From positions 1,426,001-1,490,000 of the forward strand of contig RCSZ01000006.1 of the NCBI GenBank assembly GCA_014898425.1: 64,000 nt of DNA. Reading direction: 5' to 3'. Shown one piece after another: positions 49,501 through 59,958 of this stretch. Below the pieces are notes generated by a model, which searched no databases, was not told the origin of the DNA, and saw only the letters and a program-made list of their open reading frames with translations. Both the position numbers and the translations under genes were made by a program. Origin of the DNA: Botryotinia globosa. Its lineage: Eukaryota > Ascomycota > Leotiomycetes > Helotiales > Sclerotiniaceae. Every line of letters starts with the position of its first letter. Position 1 is the stretch's first letter.

Positions 49501-50008
49501 GCCCAATTGATGCTAGGCAGTCTATTTTGTGGTACTCTAAAGCAGCGGTTCAGGAGGAACATCAAAGTGAATTGGCACTTAGTGGTTGGTATTTGACGGG
49601 CCATGAAAACATCTTGCAACAAAGTGATACAGAGGCCTATCTGTGGGCGAGAAAGGCAGCAATGGCAAAATTGGCTAAGGCTGAATATGCTATGGGTTAT
49701 TATTGTGAGGAGGGTATTGGTACGCCAAAGAGTTTGGAAGATGCTAAGAGGTGGTATTGGAGAGCTGCTGGTAGGTTTCTTTTATTTTTTGCTTCATCAC
49801 AGCTCCTTGTTCTTCTTTTATTTTCTCTAGGATAATTCTTGAGAGTTGATGGCTGATAAACTATGTAGCGCAAAATTTCCCAAAGGCTCGTGAAAAGCTC
49901 GAAGAACTTAAACGAAATGGTGGAAAGCAGAGTAACAAGGGCAGAGAAAGGATTTCGAGATCTAAAGGGGCTAATCAGAAGAACAATGAGGAGTGTTCTG
50001 TTATGTAG
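46573..50008 (+). CDS. CHS4: Sel1-repeat chitin synthase regulator, SKT5/CHS4-like, with CaaX box
   Basis: Three exons, 46573-47125, 47179-49770 and 49869-50008; 1094 aa. Residues 1 to about 700 are disordered and rich in Gln, Gly, Pro and Tyr, with MNGGGRGN/MNGGGYGN repeats. From about 715 there is a helical region (QAELDRLRLKYKNGNPNDHE, then LLFVKKLVEASDVLV). From about 786 to 1045 a series of Sel1 repeats follows (DAMFYFADCYGRGALGLEVN, RKDPLKAIQWYRRAATLGDT, GEAVVWLKRAAERADPENPH, DARQSILWYSKAAVQEEHQS, EAYLWARKAAMAKLAKAEYA). The short third exon ends ECSVM, a C-terminal CaaX box for farnesylation, as in yeast Skt5. Skt5/Chs4 recruits and activates chitin synthase III at the bud neck or septum and hyphal tip. 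The Sel1 array plus CaaX end make the assignment firm, though other Sel1 paralogues exist in fungi. Confidence 0.9.
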
Positions 50009-51157
50009 ACTGAAATGTTTTCTCTTTCCTTTCGGTTGGAGGGTGGGAATGTGCAATGTAGATATGGAGAGGGTGACAGGACTGGCTGATTCTCGGAAGA
50101 GAGAATGAAACATGAGAATGGATGAAGATGATAACATGGATGAGGAAACGAAAGGGTGAATTGTTGATATCAGGATTTTGGCGTGGCATTCGGAGCATAT
50201 TTGGATGGATCTTGAGATGATTAGAAAGATGGGAATTTTTGGGCGTTGGATATGTTTGGAAAGGAACGGCTGGATGGATTAGGGCAATATGATGCATAAA
50301 TCTGACTAGAATACTAGCTGGATGGATGTGTATGTGCATTTTGCTGGCTTTGTATGGGATATGCACGTGTAGTGGAGGGGCGGGTGAAGGAAGTGTATTT
50401 GGGGCAGTGGGGGAGGGAGAAGAGGAAGAAAGATAGGGGTATAGGTCAAATGTATGTACAAATGTACAGTACCATGATAAGAAATCAAATAAAACAAATA
50501 AGAATTCTACAACTATACAATCATGTAATCACATAATCATTGCAGAAGCCTTGTCATAGAGCCTTGGCTAGACGAAAGGTGGTACTGTATGGAGCCGAGA
50601 TGAGGTGAGATAGACAAGCGACTTTTCTCGCCAAATCACACGCCCCTCCCTATTATACCAGTTCAACATAGCACAAAGTTTCAAGGACACAACCACGAAG
50701 TATCAAGGAAAGAAAGAAAGAATTTTCGAATTGATAAAACTTAGGTATAGTAATGTACAATTCCAGCTCTCCTCTTCCATCCTTCACACTCAACCACGCT
50801 AAAGCTATGCTATCTATGATGAACTACTGATTAATTCATCGAAATTTACTTCAACCCCTCTCATATACCTCAGAATGTAGATTTCGCATTTTATGGCAGC
50901 GCATCGCAAGAAGAAGAAAAAAACAGGCAAATAAAAAAGAAGCCTCGCACCGAGGAAATTCTCTGTACTACGTTTTGTTCAATTCTGGTTTTCTTCATCT
51001 ACCTATTCGCTAGGACGAACGAAAGGTGGAAAAGAAAGAAAGTTCGCAAATTTGCTCTTTTTGGAACTTTATTATGTTTCCCTATGAGGAGTTCCTTTGG
51101 CTATCCATGAGAAAAGAGCTATTCTCCCATGTCATATTTTTCTTGCGGTATATAAAT
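50009..51157. other. Convergent intergenic region
   Basis: 3' flanks of SKT5/CHS4 and the mitochondrial pyruvate carrier gene. No gene is supported; ORFs are short and low in complexity. Confidence 0.5.
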
Positions 51158-52225
51158 TTATGATTTGATAGCATTCTCGACCTTTCCCTTAACTTCGTGG
51201 CCAACCTCTGCTGCTTTATCAGTGAGGGATTTGTTCTTTTCGCTGCGTTGATGGAGGAGGATACGGGTGACTTGGACGACACCGACCATGCCGAGGAAGA
51301 AGTTGACGGTTGCGAGACTTGGGATTTGTTAGTTCCGAGTGCAATAATGCAATGATATTGAATTTCAAGGAGGATTGGAAGAAGTGAACATACAGAATGT
51401 TTCTTGGCTTGATGATTAAGCACCATCGAGTCCAGATGATACCAGTAGCTGTGAGGGCAGCATTCTGGGTGAGAGAGAGCTTCTCGGCGGGACGAGCAAG
51501 ATCGGAGATACCGGCTAAGACAAGTGCCCACTGATTGAGACATTAGTTATTGATCAACTGCTTTGAAAGGGTGACTTGGAGCGAGGAAGTGGGTTGTGTG
51601 CAGGGAGAGTCTTTGGGAGCTTGGAAGTAACCCGAATCTGATAGATAAATAAACCCTGGGGAATGCGATAAGGAATCTGTATACCTTCATGACAGGAGCC
51701 CTATGTTTAACATCGTTAGTTTTTGTTCATTTCTTTGGCAATGTGCTTTGCAATATGCAATTCCCAGTATCCCCAAATACTATCGTCTCCCCTCTACGTG
51801 AAATTCCCCCATTGAACATATGCACTCTCCTCCTGGCATACCCTTCTCCGTGTACCATGCATGTGCCATGCCCCACGAACAAGCTGAGAGACATTCTAGT
51901 GCGTAACCCAAAGAAAAATAACCAAAACCTACCAGAAATGCACAGTCTTCACACCAATCGGACTATCCCACATTTTCTTGAACCAACTGACTTGCGCAGT
52001 CGCAGTGGCAGCAGCAGCCTCTGTACTTTGAAATCTCTTTGCTTGCTTTCCCGCAAAACGAGTTCGTGCAAATGCATTTCTGAATGTGGAGTATTGGCGC
52101 GCAGACGAGGCGTTGGAAGTGAAGAAACGAGATGCGGCGCTGCTGGAAGAAGAAGTCGAGGAAACGAATTTGTTGATAGAGGTTGGGTTGAAGCGCAGAG
52201 CGCGGGTGAGGGTGGAGGGGGACAT
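51158..52225 (-). CDS. Mitochondrial pyruvate carrier subunit (MPC2/3-like)
   Basis: Four exons, 52225-51933, 51700-51685, 51530-51394 and 51317-51158; 201 aa. The first exon gives a long Ser/Arg/Ala-rich mitochondrial presequence and the start of the core (WFKKMWDSPIGVKTVHFW). A 16-nt micro-exon adds APVMK. The next exon supplies WALVLAGISDLARPAEKLSL, then NAALTATGIIWTRWCLIIKP, and the last one the final helix (NFFLGMVGVVQVTRILLHQR). These are the three membrane helices of the MPC2 family. MPC heterodimers import pyruvate across the inner membrane. The presequence is longer than in yeast Mpc2/Mpc3. It shares a 657-bp region with the divergent complex I subunit gene. Confidence 0.9.
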
Positions 52226-52882
52226 GATGGTTATGTGTGAGGTGGTGAGATGGTAAGGTGTGAGGTTGTTGATGGTATGGATTGGGGTATTATGTTTCTG
52301 AAGTAGATGGATGGAAATAACTGTTGCTATGCCAGAGTTTAGTATTCATTATACATCATTTGTCCGTCCTATATATTCTTAAAGCAAGCTTCACTTTTCC
52401 CCCGTCTTGTTTTTATATACTAAAATTCGAATAGAAAATAAATTGAATGCTAGAGAACAATTACTTACAATTCAATCTTTTGATTTTGATTTAATTCCAA
52501 TCTTCACTTATTAAATAAATTAACCAAATCCGAATATCCAACTCTCTGGCTCGTCAAACTTTGTTGAACACTTTCTGTTGTGCCTTGATGTCGGAGTCCG
52601 TCCGGAGGGTGGCACGGGTGGCTAGTGAAATTATGGATGTCTCCAGGGCTGTTCATAAAGGGTTGTGGCTGAATCCAGCGGAAAAACGATTGTCAGAAGT
52701 ACAAATGTACGGGGACCATTGTGGACTTATAACGCAATATCAATATCCGGGTAGCTTCACTTTGAGCTTGTAATTGCGACGAACCATTGACTTTCCAGAA
52801 TTCGAAACCGTATTGTGCCGACAAACAAAAGAGACTATAGACAAGAAATTGTTCAGAAAGCAAAGGAAAGATATCGACCAAT
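52226..52882. promoter_or_regulatory. Divergent promoter region of MPC and complex I B8 genes
   Basis: 657 bp between two oppositely oriented mitochondrial-protein genes, AT-rich in the middle. A shared promoter is inferred from geometry only; no specific factor site was recognised. Confidence 0.4.
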
Positions 52883-53649
52883 ATGTCGGCTAAATACGCA
52901 TTCTCGCAGACCTTGAAGGAGGTCAGGTTTTTATTTTGTCAGACCGGCGCTCATAGTGATGCTACTAGGTATGATTTACTCTCATATTCTCATACTCTGC
53001 CCACATTTTCAGCGCGCAAATTCCTTTCTCCGCCGGCCTCTCTATGCTATCTACTAGGTTTCCTGCAGCAAAGCTAGATCTGATAAACCCCGCTCTAGAT
53101 CATTCCTCGCAAGAACATACCCAACGATGAAAAAGCACAACCCAAACACACCGATAATGTTGAGAGAGGCGGCTGGTGCACAACCAAAGGTTTACGCAAG
53201 ATATGAGTTTGGAAGGGAGGTCTGTGAGGATTTGGCTGGTAGGTTGTTTTTCGGTTTTTGTGTTATGTGATTTACAGTGTATCGTTTATCGGCTATGGGT
53301 ATGGGTATGGGCTTTGGAGGAATTTTCGGTTTGGGGGAAACATTCGAAAGGGCCAGATGGGAGGTTGAACGACAGGGTAATTTTAGTGGAGTGAGGATGA
53401 GAGGAGGAGGGAAAAGGTTCAAATATGGGTATGAGGGGAATTGCAACGGGCGGCGCGAAATGGAGAGAGGATGACTATGAGTAAGAGATGCAGCTGGAAG
53501 CCCAGGACCTGAGAGCCGGAAAAAATGAGGGAATATGTGGGATAGAGAGATTATATTGCTTGGATATGAGACAAATGCTAATACAACCCCATACAGGACT
53601 ATCGGATAAAGAAATCGAGGACAAGGTTACAGGATTAGTCCAGCACTAA
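52883..53649 (+). CDS. NADH:ubiquinone oxidoreductase B8 subunit (NDUFA2-like)
   Basis: Three exons, 52883-52968, 53099-53238 and 53597-53649; 92 aa. The protein starts MSAKYAFSQTLKEVRFLFCQ, then TGAHSDATRSFLARTYPTMK, NPNTPIMLREAAGAQPKVYA and RYEFGREVCEDLAGLSDKEI, matching the thioredoxin-like B8/NI8M accessory subunit of mitochondrial complex I. The RFLFCQTG and NPxTPIMLREA elements are diagnostic. The length agrees with homologues. The second intron (358 nt) is unusually long for this genome region. The last exon adds only 17 residues plus stop, confirmed by GLSDKEIEDKVTGLV, the typical end of the family. Confidence 0.92.
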
Positions 53650-54609
53650 ACAGGATGTCACGAATGAAGTTACGGGTACAGATCTGTCAAAATCGGAGTC
53701 ATAAAATGTAAGACTTCGGGTCGCTATAGAAAGTGAAGGCAAGGGGTCGCTGTACATATCCCATGAAGAGAAGATGGAGATAGAGCTTCGAAAGGAGGTG
53801 CGAAAATAAGCATCATGTTATGACCTTATGATTTTGAGGTGTCTTGAGAAGAAAGCAGTAATTGTGATATGTGAGGAGTTCCTATTTGTGGTACACGGAA
53901 TGGAATTGGACGAATGTGATATTAGTATATCCCCATTCTGTTCAAATTGAGGACTCAAAAACAACTCATTCTCCTATTCTGCTAAACATCCCACATGTAT
54001 TTCTTATTGCTTGGAATATCAAGCCATTGTGTATCTCCACCGGTCTCTTGCAGCATCTCACATCTCACATCCCATATCAAGCGATTACAAGGAGAGGTAG
54101 GTGTTTATATGAGACTCTATGCCGATGTGTCATTCTTAAATCCCCTTTCCGTTCCGAAAATCCACCCATATGACACATACATAAGAAACTTTCGATCTGA
54201 TATTTATCTATTTTGCTCAAAACAGCATGTATGCATGTACACACCGATATCGCATGCTGGGGGCTCAGTATCGGAGACTGCTCGAAAGGATAGTCAGCGA
54301 TGGCTTGTGCTCTATAATCCGAGGCTAGAAATTGTTGAGCTTAGCCGTTCAGTAACTTCGAGTTATTTGTATAATTCGATCCTACGCATGCATGTGATTG
54401 GAATAAGAAATAGAAAAGCATCATTAGAATAATCACTAAACAACGCTCATGTACTTCGTTCAGAGTAGAGATCTATATAGTATTCTCCTCTATCCATTTT
54501 TATATAACCATTCTAACCATCTAATCTATAGCTCATGCTCAAATTTCGCTCCAAATCATATATGTGTATGTGTATTAGTATTTTATTAATTCCTCAATCC
54601 GTCAAGCGT
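53650..54609. other. Convergent intergenic region
   Basis: Between the 3' ends of the B8 subunit gene and the peroxiredoxin gene. Two overlapping plus ORFs (53871-54432) have no family resemblance. Confidence 0.5.
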
Positions 54610-55274
54610 CTACAACTTGCTCAAAACAGCCTCAGCTCCAGAAACAGTAACCTCTCCCTTTCCAGGCTCCTTCTCTGCATATACAATCTTTCCGTTGTCG
54701 ATGATAAGAGCGTAGCGACCGGTACGTTCACCATCGGTCCAGCCGAGGAGTTTGGAGAAGGCACATTGGCTGTCAGAGAGGAAGAGCTGGAGGGAGAAAG
54801 ATTAGCAAGGTTTTTGAAGGATTAAGAAAGGAAAGAGGCGGATGGTAGAGTCATGAGAAGAGGAGCGGGAGTCAACATACAATATCCTCATTGTGGATTC
54901 CATTTGCCTTTCCCCATGCGCTCATGACGAAAGGATCATTGTAAGCAATGGTAGCTACGACATCGACGCCCTTTTCGCGGAGAGCAGGGAGATTGGCAAT
55001 GTAGCCTGGTAAATGCGATACGCTGCAGGTAGGGGTGAATGCACCGGGGAGGGAGAAGATGACGACTTTCTTGTTGGCCCATTCTACGCATGGTTAGTGA
55101 GGAGGAAAGGAGAGGTGTGGGAGAGATTTCATGGCCATACGTACCCTTGGATGCGTTGTAGATAATTGGCATTCCGCATGCTTTGATATCTGCGTTTTCG
55201 GGGGTAGGTGGGATCCAGCCAAACTTGACGTCCTCTGGGAGGGAGTCACCGAGCTTCAAGGTTGCTTCAGACAT
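54610..55274 (-). CDS. Peroxiredoxin, Prx5/Ahp1 type
   Basis: Three exons, 55274-55145, 55083-54881 and 54786-54610; 169 aa, the usual length. It starts [20 protein letters not shown]; the open frame extends upstream, but this ATG gives the family N-terminus. The peroxidatic Cys is in [20 protein letters not shown]. The fold continues [20 protein letters not shown], then [12 protein letters not shown], and [20 protein letters not shown] near the end. Members reduce hydrogen peroxide and alkyl hydroperoxides with thioredoxin or glutaredoxin, in the cytosol, peroxisome or mitochondrion. The Cys in SQCAF may be a secondary Cys. There is no cleavable presequence and no C-terminal SKL; the last residues SKL-like (LSKL) are noteworthy, since they end exactly in SKL and fit a peroxisomal targeting signal. 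Confidence 0.93.
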
Positions 55275-56239
55275 TTTGAGATATGGGATATGTGAGGGGT
55301 TGTTTGTTTGTTTGAGTGTATGAGTGTATGATTGCTTGAATGCAAAGGTAAGAAAGATGATATTGTAGAGGATGAGAATAGAAAGAGGAAGGTAGCAACA
55401 CGACTGTCTCACTTCAATATATAAATACTTCTCCCGCAACCCCCTACCTATCCAAGTAGGCAGGTACCTGTAACCTGATACCGCACCCGTAGTCGGAGAC
55501 ACATCAATTGATTCATCGCTCCACCCCACCACTGGCTTCCTTCTAGAATATCCCATTTCACCCCACTACAAGCTTGATTCCTCCTTGTGATTGGCTGACT
55601 GCTGCAGAAAAGGTATCCATTCATACTTTCGATTTCTCATATTTATTGGGAACTCGACATCGTCCCTTGTTGACCTTGTTGCTGGGCTCGCTGGGTTGAC
55701 CGGTAGTGACCCTGAGCTAGACCATGGTTGATTTCAAAGATATTAACCTTATGGTGTGTTTACAAATTACGTCAGACTGCTTGCATAATCGCGGGGTTCT
55801 AGATTTCAAGCTATTTAGTACTCGAAAGAGTATTGTTACAATATATTCGAGTAAAATCTAAGATTTCATAATATAGATAATGGCTATTGAATTTTAGATA
55901 TGATATATCATTTATGTAAAGTATGTAGTTGGGAATCGCAATGCGATCGCTCATGTGTACGATCACGTGTACACAGCCAGTATAAACCAGCGCTTTAAGG
56001 ATAAATTGTACCCTGATTTCGCAGTTCTTTTGAGGCAAAATGTCACACTATCCAAGTTAAAAGCATATTTAATATATAGTAATATATTTATATAAAAACA
56101 TATTATTGGTTTCTAAACCTTCAAGCATTCAACACCTTCCACAGCTGCTCCATCTGCTGAGACTGCTCCGAGTCAACTCGTTGTGCTGGGGTTGACTAAG
56201 GCGAAAAACAACGTTAGTAAACGAGCTTCACGCGACTCA
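55275..56239. other. Intergenic
   Basis: 5' flank of the peroxiredoxin gene, then AT-rich DNA. No gene seen. Confidence 0.5.
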
Positions 56240-56344
56240 TTAATGAAGACAACGGCACATATCGGGGGCTGGGGCGGCAAGGACTTTAACGCTGCCACTC
56301 ATGAGAGCGAGGACGGAGAGGATGGTGGTGAGCTGGAACTGCAT
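56240..56344 (-). CDS. Candidate small secreted peptide (signal-peptide ORF)
   Basis: The minus strand from the ATG at 56344 reads MQFQLTTILSVLALMSGSVK, then VLAAPAPDMCRCLH and stop: a convincing signal peptide with a VLA-A cleavage site. About 60 bases downstream lies a strong intron end (TTTACTAAC branch and CGCCTTAG) followed by another open stretch (QRVDSEQSQQMEQLWKVLNA and stop near 56121). This suggests a two-exon gene whose donor is unclear; ATGAGT after the stop looks like a mutated GTGAGT. It may be a small secreted protein gene with a damaged donor, or chance. Confidence 0.35.
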   Translation of the reverse strand: MQFQLTTILSVLALMSGSVKVLAAPAPDMCRCLH

Positions 56345-56402
56345 TTTGATACGATGTTTGTGTAGTATGAGGAAGGTATGTTGCATTGAATAGAATGTGT
56401 GA

Positions 56403-57339
56403 ATGTGTTTAATTGAGCGTGTGGTTGTTGTTTGTAGATTATCCGATGTCGAATCTGAAAGTCCCGCCCTTGATCGGCTCGAAATCACCATCGTCAAAGA
56501 CAATTCAGTTCTGGTTGTTTTTGTCATTGTCTTCCTATCCGCATGTTTCATTGCTTCAGTTCTGTTCTTGGTGTTGACATGGTGTCGAGGAGCCGCCTCC
56601 GCTGGCTATCACGTACCTGCTATTCTGTACTGTAAGTTCCCTGAGCGGAGATGGAGGGGGGGTGCACCAGCTGAAACCAACGACTTCGTTGGACCACCAT
56701 CGGATGCATCTTAGAGGGCATGGCTAGATTTGATCCTGCGTAAGTGTACTGCAATATTTTTATATCAGGACATTACGGAACTGACTCCCTTCATCTGCGA
56801 ATTTGGCAAGCCTCATTCAAATTTCACATGAGGAGATGGTGATAGCGAAGGAAGACCCGGAGCACTCAGTGGAGGTAGATGAAGGCGTATGCATGGAATC
56901 GCTCGGGATTTATCACGAGTTGCACTATCTGGTAAGAGGGTACGAAAATGGCCAGCAAAGCTTTGCTGACTGCAAGTTAGCGTGGCCTGAAACGATATCT
57001 CTACACAGAACACTACTGTCCCACAACTGAATCAATCCCCGCCGAAAAATGATATGAAGCCATGTATCTTGATCTTAGCCAGTTACAAACCTAATCAATT
57101 TGATAGTATATTGAGCTAATGTTTTACAGATCATTTCATGGATGCAATCAGGCAATCCATTGTTTGCTCTGAAAATACTGCTCTTCATAATTTTCAATGG
57201 GAACGTAATGGCACGGGACAGCCACGTACAAAAACAAACTCGGAGTGTCTCTGTGGATTTTGATGATTTGGAAGCGTGAAATTTGGAAAGGGGAGTTGGG
57301 CTTTCACCAGAGCTGATTGAACCTGAGTGGGAATACTAG
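56403..57339 (+). pseudogene. UstYa-like (DUF3328) pseudogene
   Basis: Plus-strand pieces match the layout of UstYa-type oxidases. There is an N-terminal membrane segment (VLVVFVIVFLSACFIASVLF), then NDFVGPPSDAS...RAWLDLIL, then ISHEEMVIAKEDPEHSVEVD with SLGIYHELHYL in place of the first HxxHC motif, then after a GTAAGA...ACAG intron MDAIRQSIVCSENTALHNFQ, KTNSE and, in a shifted frame, VSVDFDDLEA. Breaks: TAG at 56712-56714 inside the GPPSDAS...RAW block, a frameshift near 57241, and TGA after DDLEA where the family usually has Trp. The Cys of HxxHC is Tyr. UstYa-family proteins catalyse oxidative cyclisation in fungal RiPP and other pathways. This copy is decayed. No intact core enzyme lies nearby. 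Confidence 0.6.
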
Positions 57340-57414
57340 TAGAAACACTAGTAGTGATGCACGTAAAGGTCGGCGATTGTGGCAGGCAATTTCTGATAAT
57401 ATAAATATCCCCTA

Positions 57415-57743
57415 GAGTGCATCAAATGGACTCCGAAAGTGGTCCGTACGATATACCTTGAATGATAAAGCCTTATTGGATAGAATGACTATTTCAATAA
57501 TTTTTCAGTCACACTCTATTCATTATTGAATTTTGATTTCAAAAATCGATTTTCTATAATTCCAAAAAGAGGAAAGATTGAGAATTAGTATATATTATTA
57601 TATTAGAAGTTTTGATATAGAAAAAATATTGATTGAATTTTGTATCCAAAAATAAATGTGAATATTGGGTTAAATTCAAGACATATTGATGGTCTAATTG
57701 GTCAATAAGACCTGTTAAGCGACGGAGCCCATTTGACGCACTC
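57415..57743. mobile_element. TA-flanked miniature inverted-repeat element, family C
   Basis: A 329-bp AT-rich block with terminal inverted repeats. The left end is GAGTGCATCAAATGGACTCC and the right end its inverse (GGAGCCCATTTGACGCACTC), with two mismatches over 20. It is flanked by TA (57413-57414 and 57744-57745). It has no ORF. Its ends are unrelated to the other elements in the window. It separates the UstYa-like and GNAT pseudogenes. Confidence 0.8.
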
Positions 57744-57745
57744 TA

Positions 57746-58308
57746 AGGGATACTGTGCACGTGATCTGAAAGAAGATGCAGTTCAATTTTTGAGGGAATT
57801 CGTAGAAAGTTCTCGAAATGGATTTCGTGGAAGTTCCATAACCATAGTTGTAGATAAGACAAACATAGATCAATATATGCAAGTAGATGGTAATTGCTCA
57901 GGGTCCAATGTTACGCTTATTAAATTGAAGGCACACACTCGAGGCACAGTCCACACCGAGTGTGTAAGGCTGCGGCACATGCAAAGAGTATAGCAGGGGT
58001 TTCCACGAGTGAATGAAGCCGCACGCACTGCATCGCACCATCAACAGTTGCGGCAGCAGAGGTCCTGCAAGCCTGGGTAAGTGGATAGAACGCAGAAGAC
58101 CTGCACATTGCCCTGCCTCACGGCTGCATACCTCCTAGGTCGAAGCTCTTGTAATTAGCGGTCGAGCTTTATACCGAAGACGTCTGATTTATAAGATCCC
58201 AAATGTTCTCAGACTTCTTAAGAGCATATCATCCAGCACAACCTCGCGAGACATAATAAATCAAACACGACGACAAACTGACTTTTCGATACTATTCTCA
58301 ATCATAAG
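57746..58308. other. Intergenic
   Basis: Upstream of the GNAT pseudogene. An 86-aa ORF starts inside the miniature element's end and has no recognised content. Confidence 0.45.
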
Positions 58309-59147
58309 ATGACCCTGCAGTTATGAGAAGTTACCAACGCAGCCGAATTTGCTGCAGTGGTCAAAGTCGAGCACAGAGCTTATGCCACGCCAGCAAATAG
58401 TCTATGAGAAGTCTTCAAAGGTCCCAATGTCGACGAGTGTGCTGAGCGACAATGGGCTTGGCATATAGGCACCCCAAACAGCCACTGGCTCACTGTAAAG
58501 GATGGAAATAAGGTGATCAGTGGCGCTGAGTGGATTGTCCATGAAACAAATCCATTCGAAAAGCCACAGCCGATTGTGAAAGCCACTTGGTGGCCAGAAG
58601 GTATAACGCGATTTTACTTGACAACCCCAAGACCATTACGACTGCTGATCACACATCTGAATGTAGGCCCACTGAAGACAATTTCCGACAATTTCTTCGA
58701 GACATTCTTTGGAGGTCGCCCTTCAGTCATGAATCGTCCACACTTGCGTGAGCACCCATGCTTCTTGCACATACTTTTATGATATTGAATGAATACTCAT
58801 TCGGTCTGACAACACCAGTCTTGAATTATTGCTTTGTAGATCCAGAGCACCGCCGTAAAGGAGCAGGTAGCTTGATGATGCAATGGGGTTGCAAGCTCGC
58901 TGACGAAAAGGGACTCGAAGCATTCGTAGAGTCTACGGATGATGGACGTGAATTGTACAAAGCACACGGATTCGTTATAGTTCGCCCTTTCTTCCTTGAG
59001 GTACCACCTGCCACAGAGGGCGATGAAGAGGAATTCGCGAAGTTGAAGGAAGCCATTGCGTCTAAGCCGTATCGTGTTTGGCTTATGTGGAGACCCAAGG
59101 GTGGAAAGTTTGAGGAGGGGAAGACTGTGTATTCGTGGGAGAATTAA
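58309..59147 (+). pseudogene. GNAT-family N-acetyltransferase with two in-frame TGA codons
   Basis: Exons 58309-58600, 58667-58747 and 58819-59147 (GT-AG introns of 66 and 71 nt) form one frame of about 233 codons. It resembles fungal GNAT proteins with EFAAVVKVEHRAYATPANSL, KGPNVDECAERQWAWHIGTP, WLTVKDGNKVISGAEWIVHE and NPFEKPQPI, the acetyl-CoA loop RRKGAGSLMMQWG, and LEAFVESTDDGRELYKAHGF, ending MWRPKGGKFEEGKTVYSW. Two TGA stops interrupt it: 58324-58326 (after MTLQL) and 58405-58407 (after TPANSL). CGA and TGG respectively are the likely ancestral codons. Everything else, including splice sites, is well kept, so inactivation looks recent. A shorter functional protein starting downstream of the stops is possible but would lack the first core strand. 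Confidence 0.75.
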
Positions 59148-59958
59148 ATATTAGCACATACTGGAAACGGCAAACGGCATTAGCAGTGGCATGTTCCTAT
59201 GCCACTAATTAATAAATCGATTAGCTCAATTACTGGGAGTCACAAATATCGAATCGTGGTTATTGATGTGCCTTTCGTGCTTGAATTGCGTGGTGATAGA
59301 TGTGATATTTGATGGGCTGTACTTATTATTGTGAGCGGTCCTAAACGACTATAAACCGCGGAATTCACGCCATCACGTGTTCGTCGCCTCTTCAAATTTA
59401 TGGTCACTTCGAACAAGACCTGAGATTTCAGGACATGCAGAATGGTTTAGGTTCTGGATATAACTATATCATTTATACAGAGTATACGAAGTACATGCAG
59501 TAAATCTCACGTAGAATACGTAATTTGAATACTGTCCGGAGTTCGCAATAGGGGGCGGTTCTTGCGGGATTCGAGAGATTTTTTGGTCTGATGAGAAGAA
59601 GGCCGGGATTTCGGTGATTGAAACGAACATGTTCATTACATGTCTTGATTGGTTTTCTTGAGGTTATTCGCGGATAAGAATGCTGGAGGATTCGTATAGC
59701 TTGGAGAGGTATCGATGACAATCATCTGCGGATATGATCTCCCGCAATGACTGTTGAGCTGAGTGAGTAGAGATGACTGTAAAAGGAATAGATAGATAAA
59801 TCATGGTTGGAATGCAACAGTAATCAATTGTACATACACTCATACAAAGAACTTCAACTTTCCCCTCATCTCGTCTCGTCTCGTCTCGTATGATATTCAT
59901 ATATTGTATTCATCTCCAACAACCAAAGCGTTTCATTCTCGCCGTACAGTAATAAACA
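59148..59958. other. Intergenic
   Basis: Between the GNAT pseudogene and the SnoaL/NTF2-like gene; carries the promoter of the latter. A short (TCTCG)n-like run lies at 59869-59889. No gene seen. Confidence 0.5.

Noticed and set aside
55275..55556. Extending the peroxiredoxin start upstream along the open frame
   Set aside because: The added residues (lipophilic and Ser/Thr runs from leader DNA) do not match the family, whereas [13 protein letters not shown] does.
58020..58130. GC-richer patch with short inverted words considered as a tRNA
   Set aside because: No A/B box pair or cloverleaf could be folded by eye.
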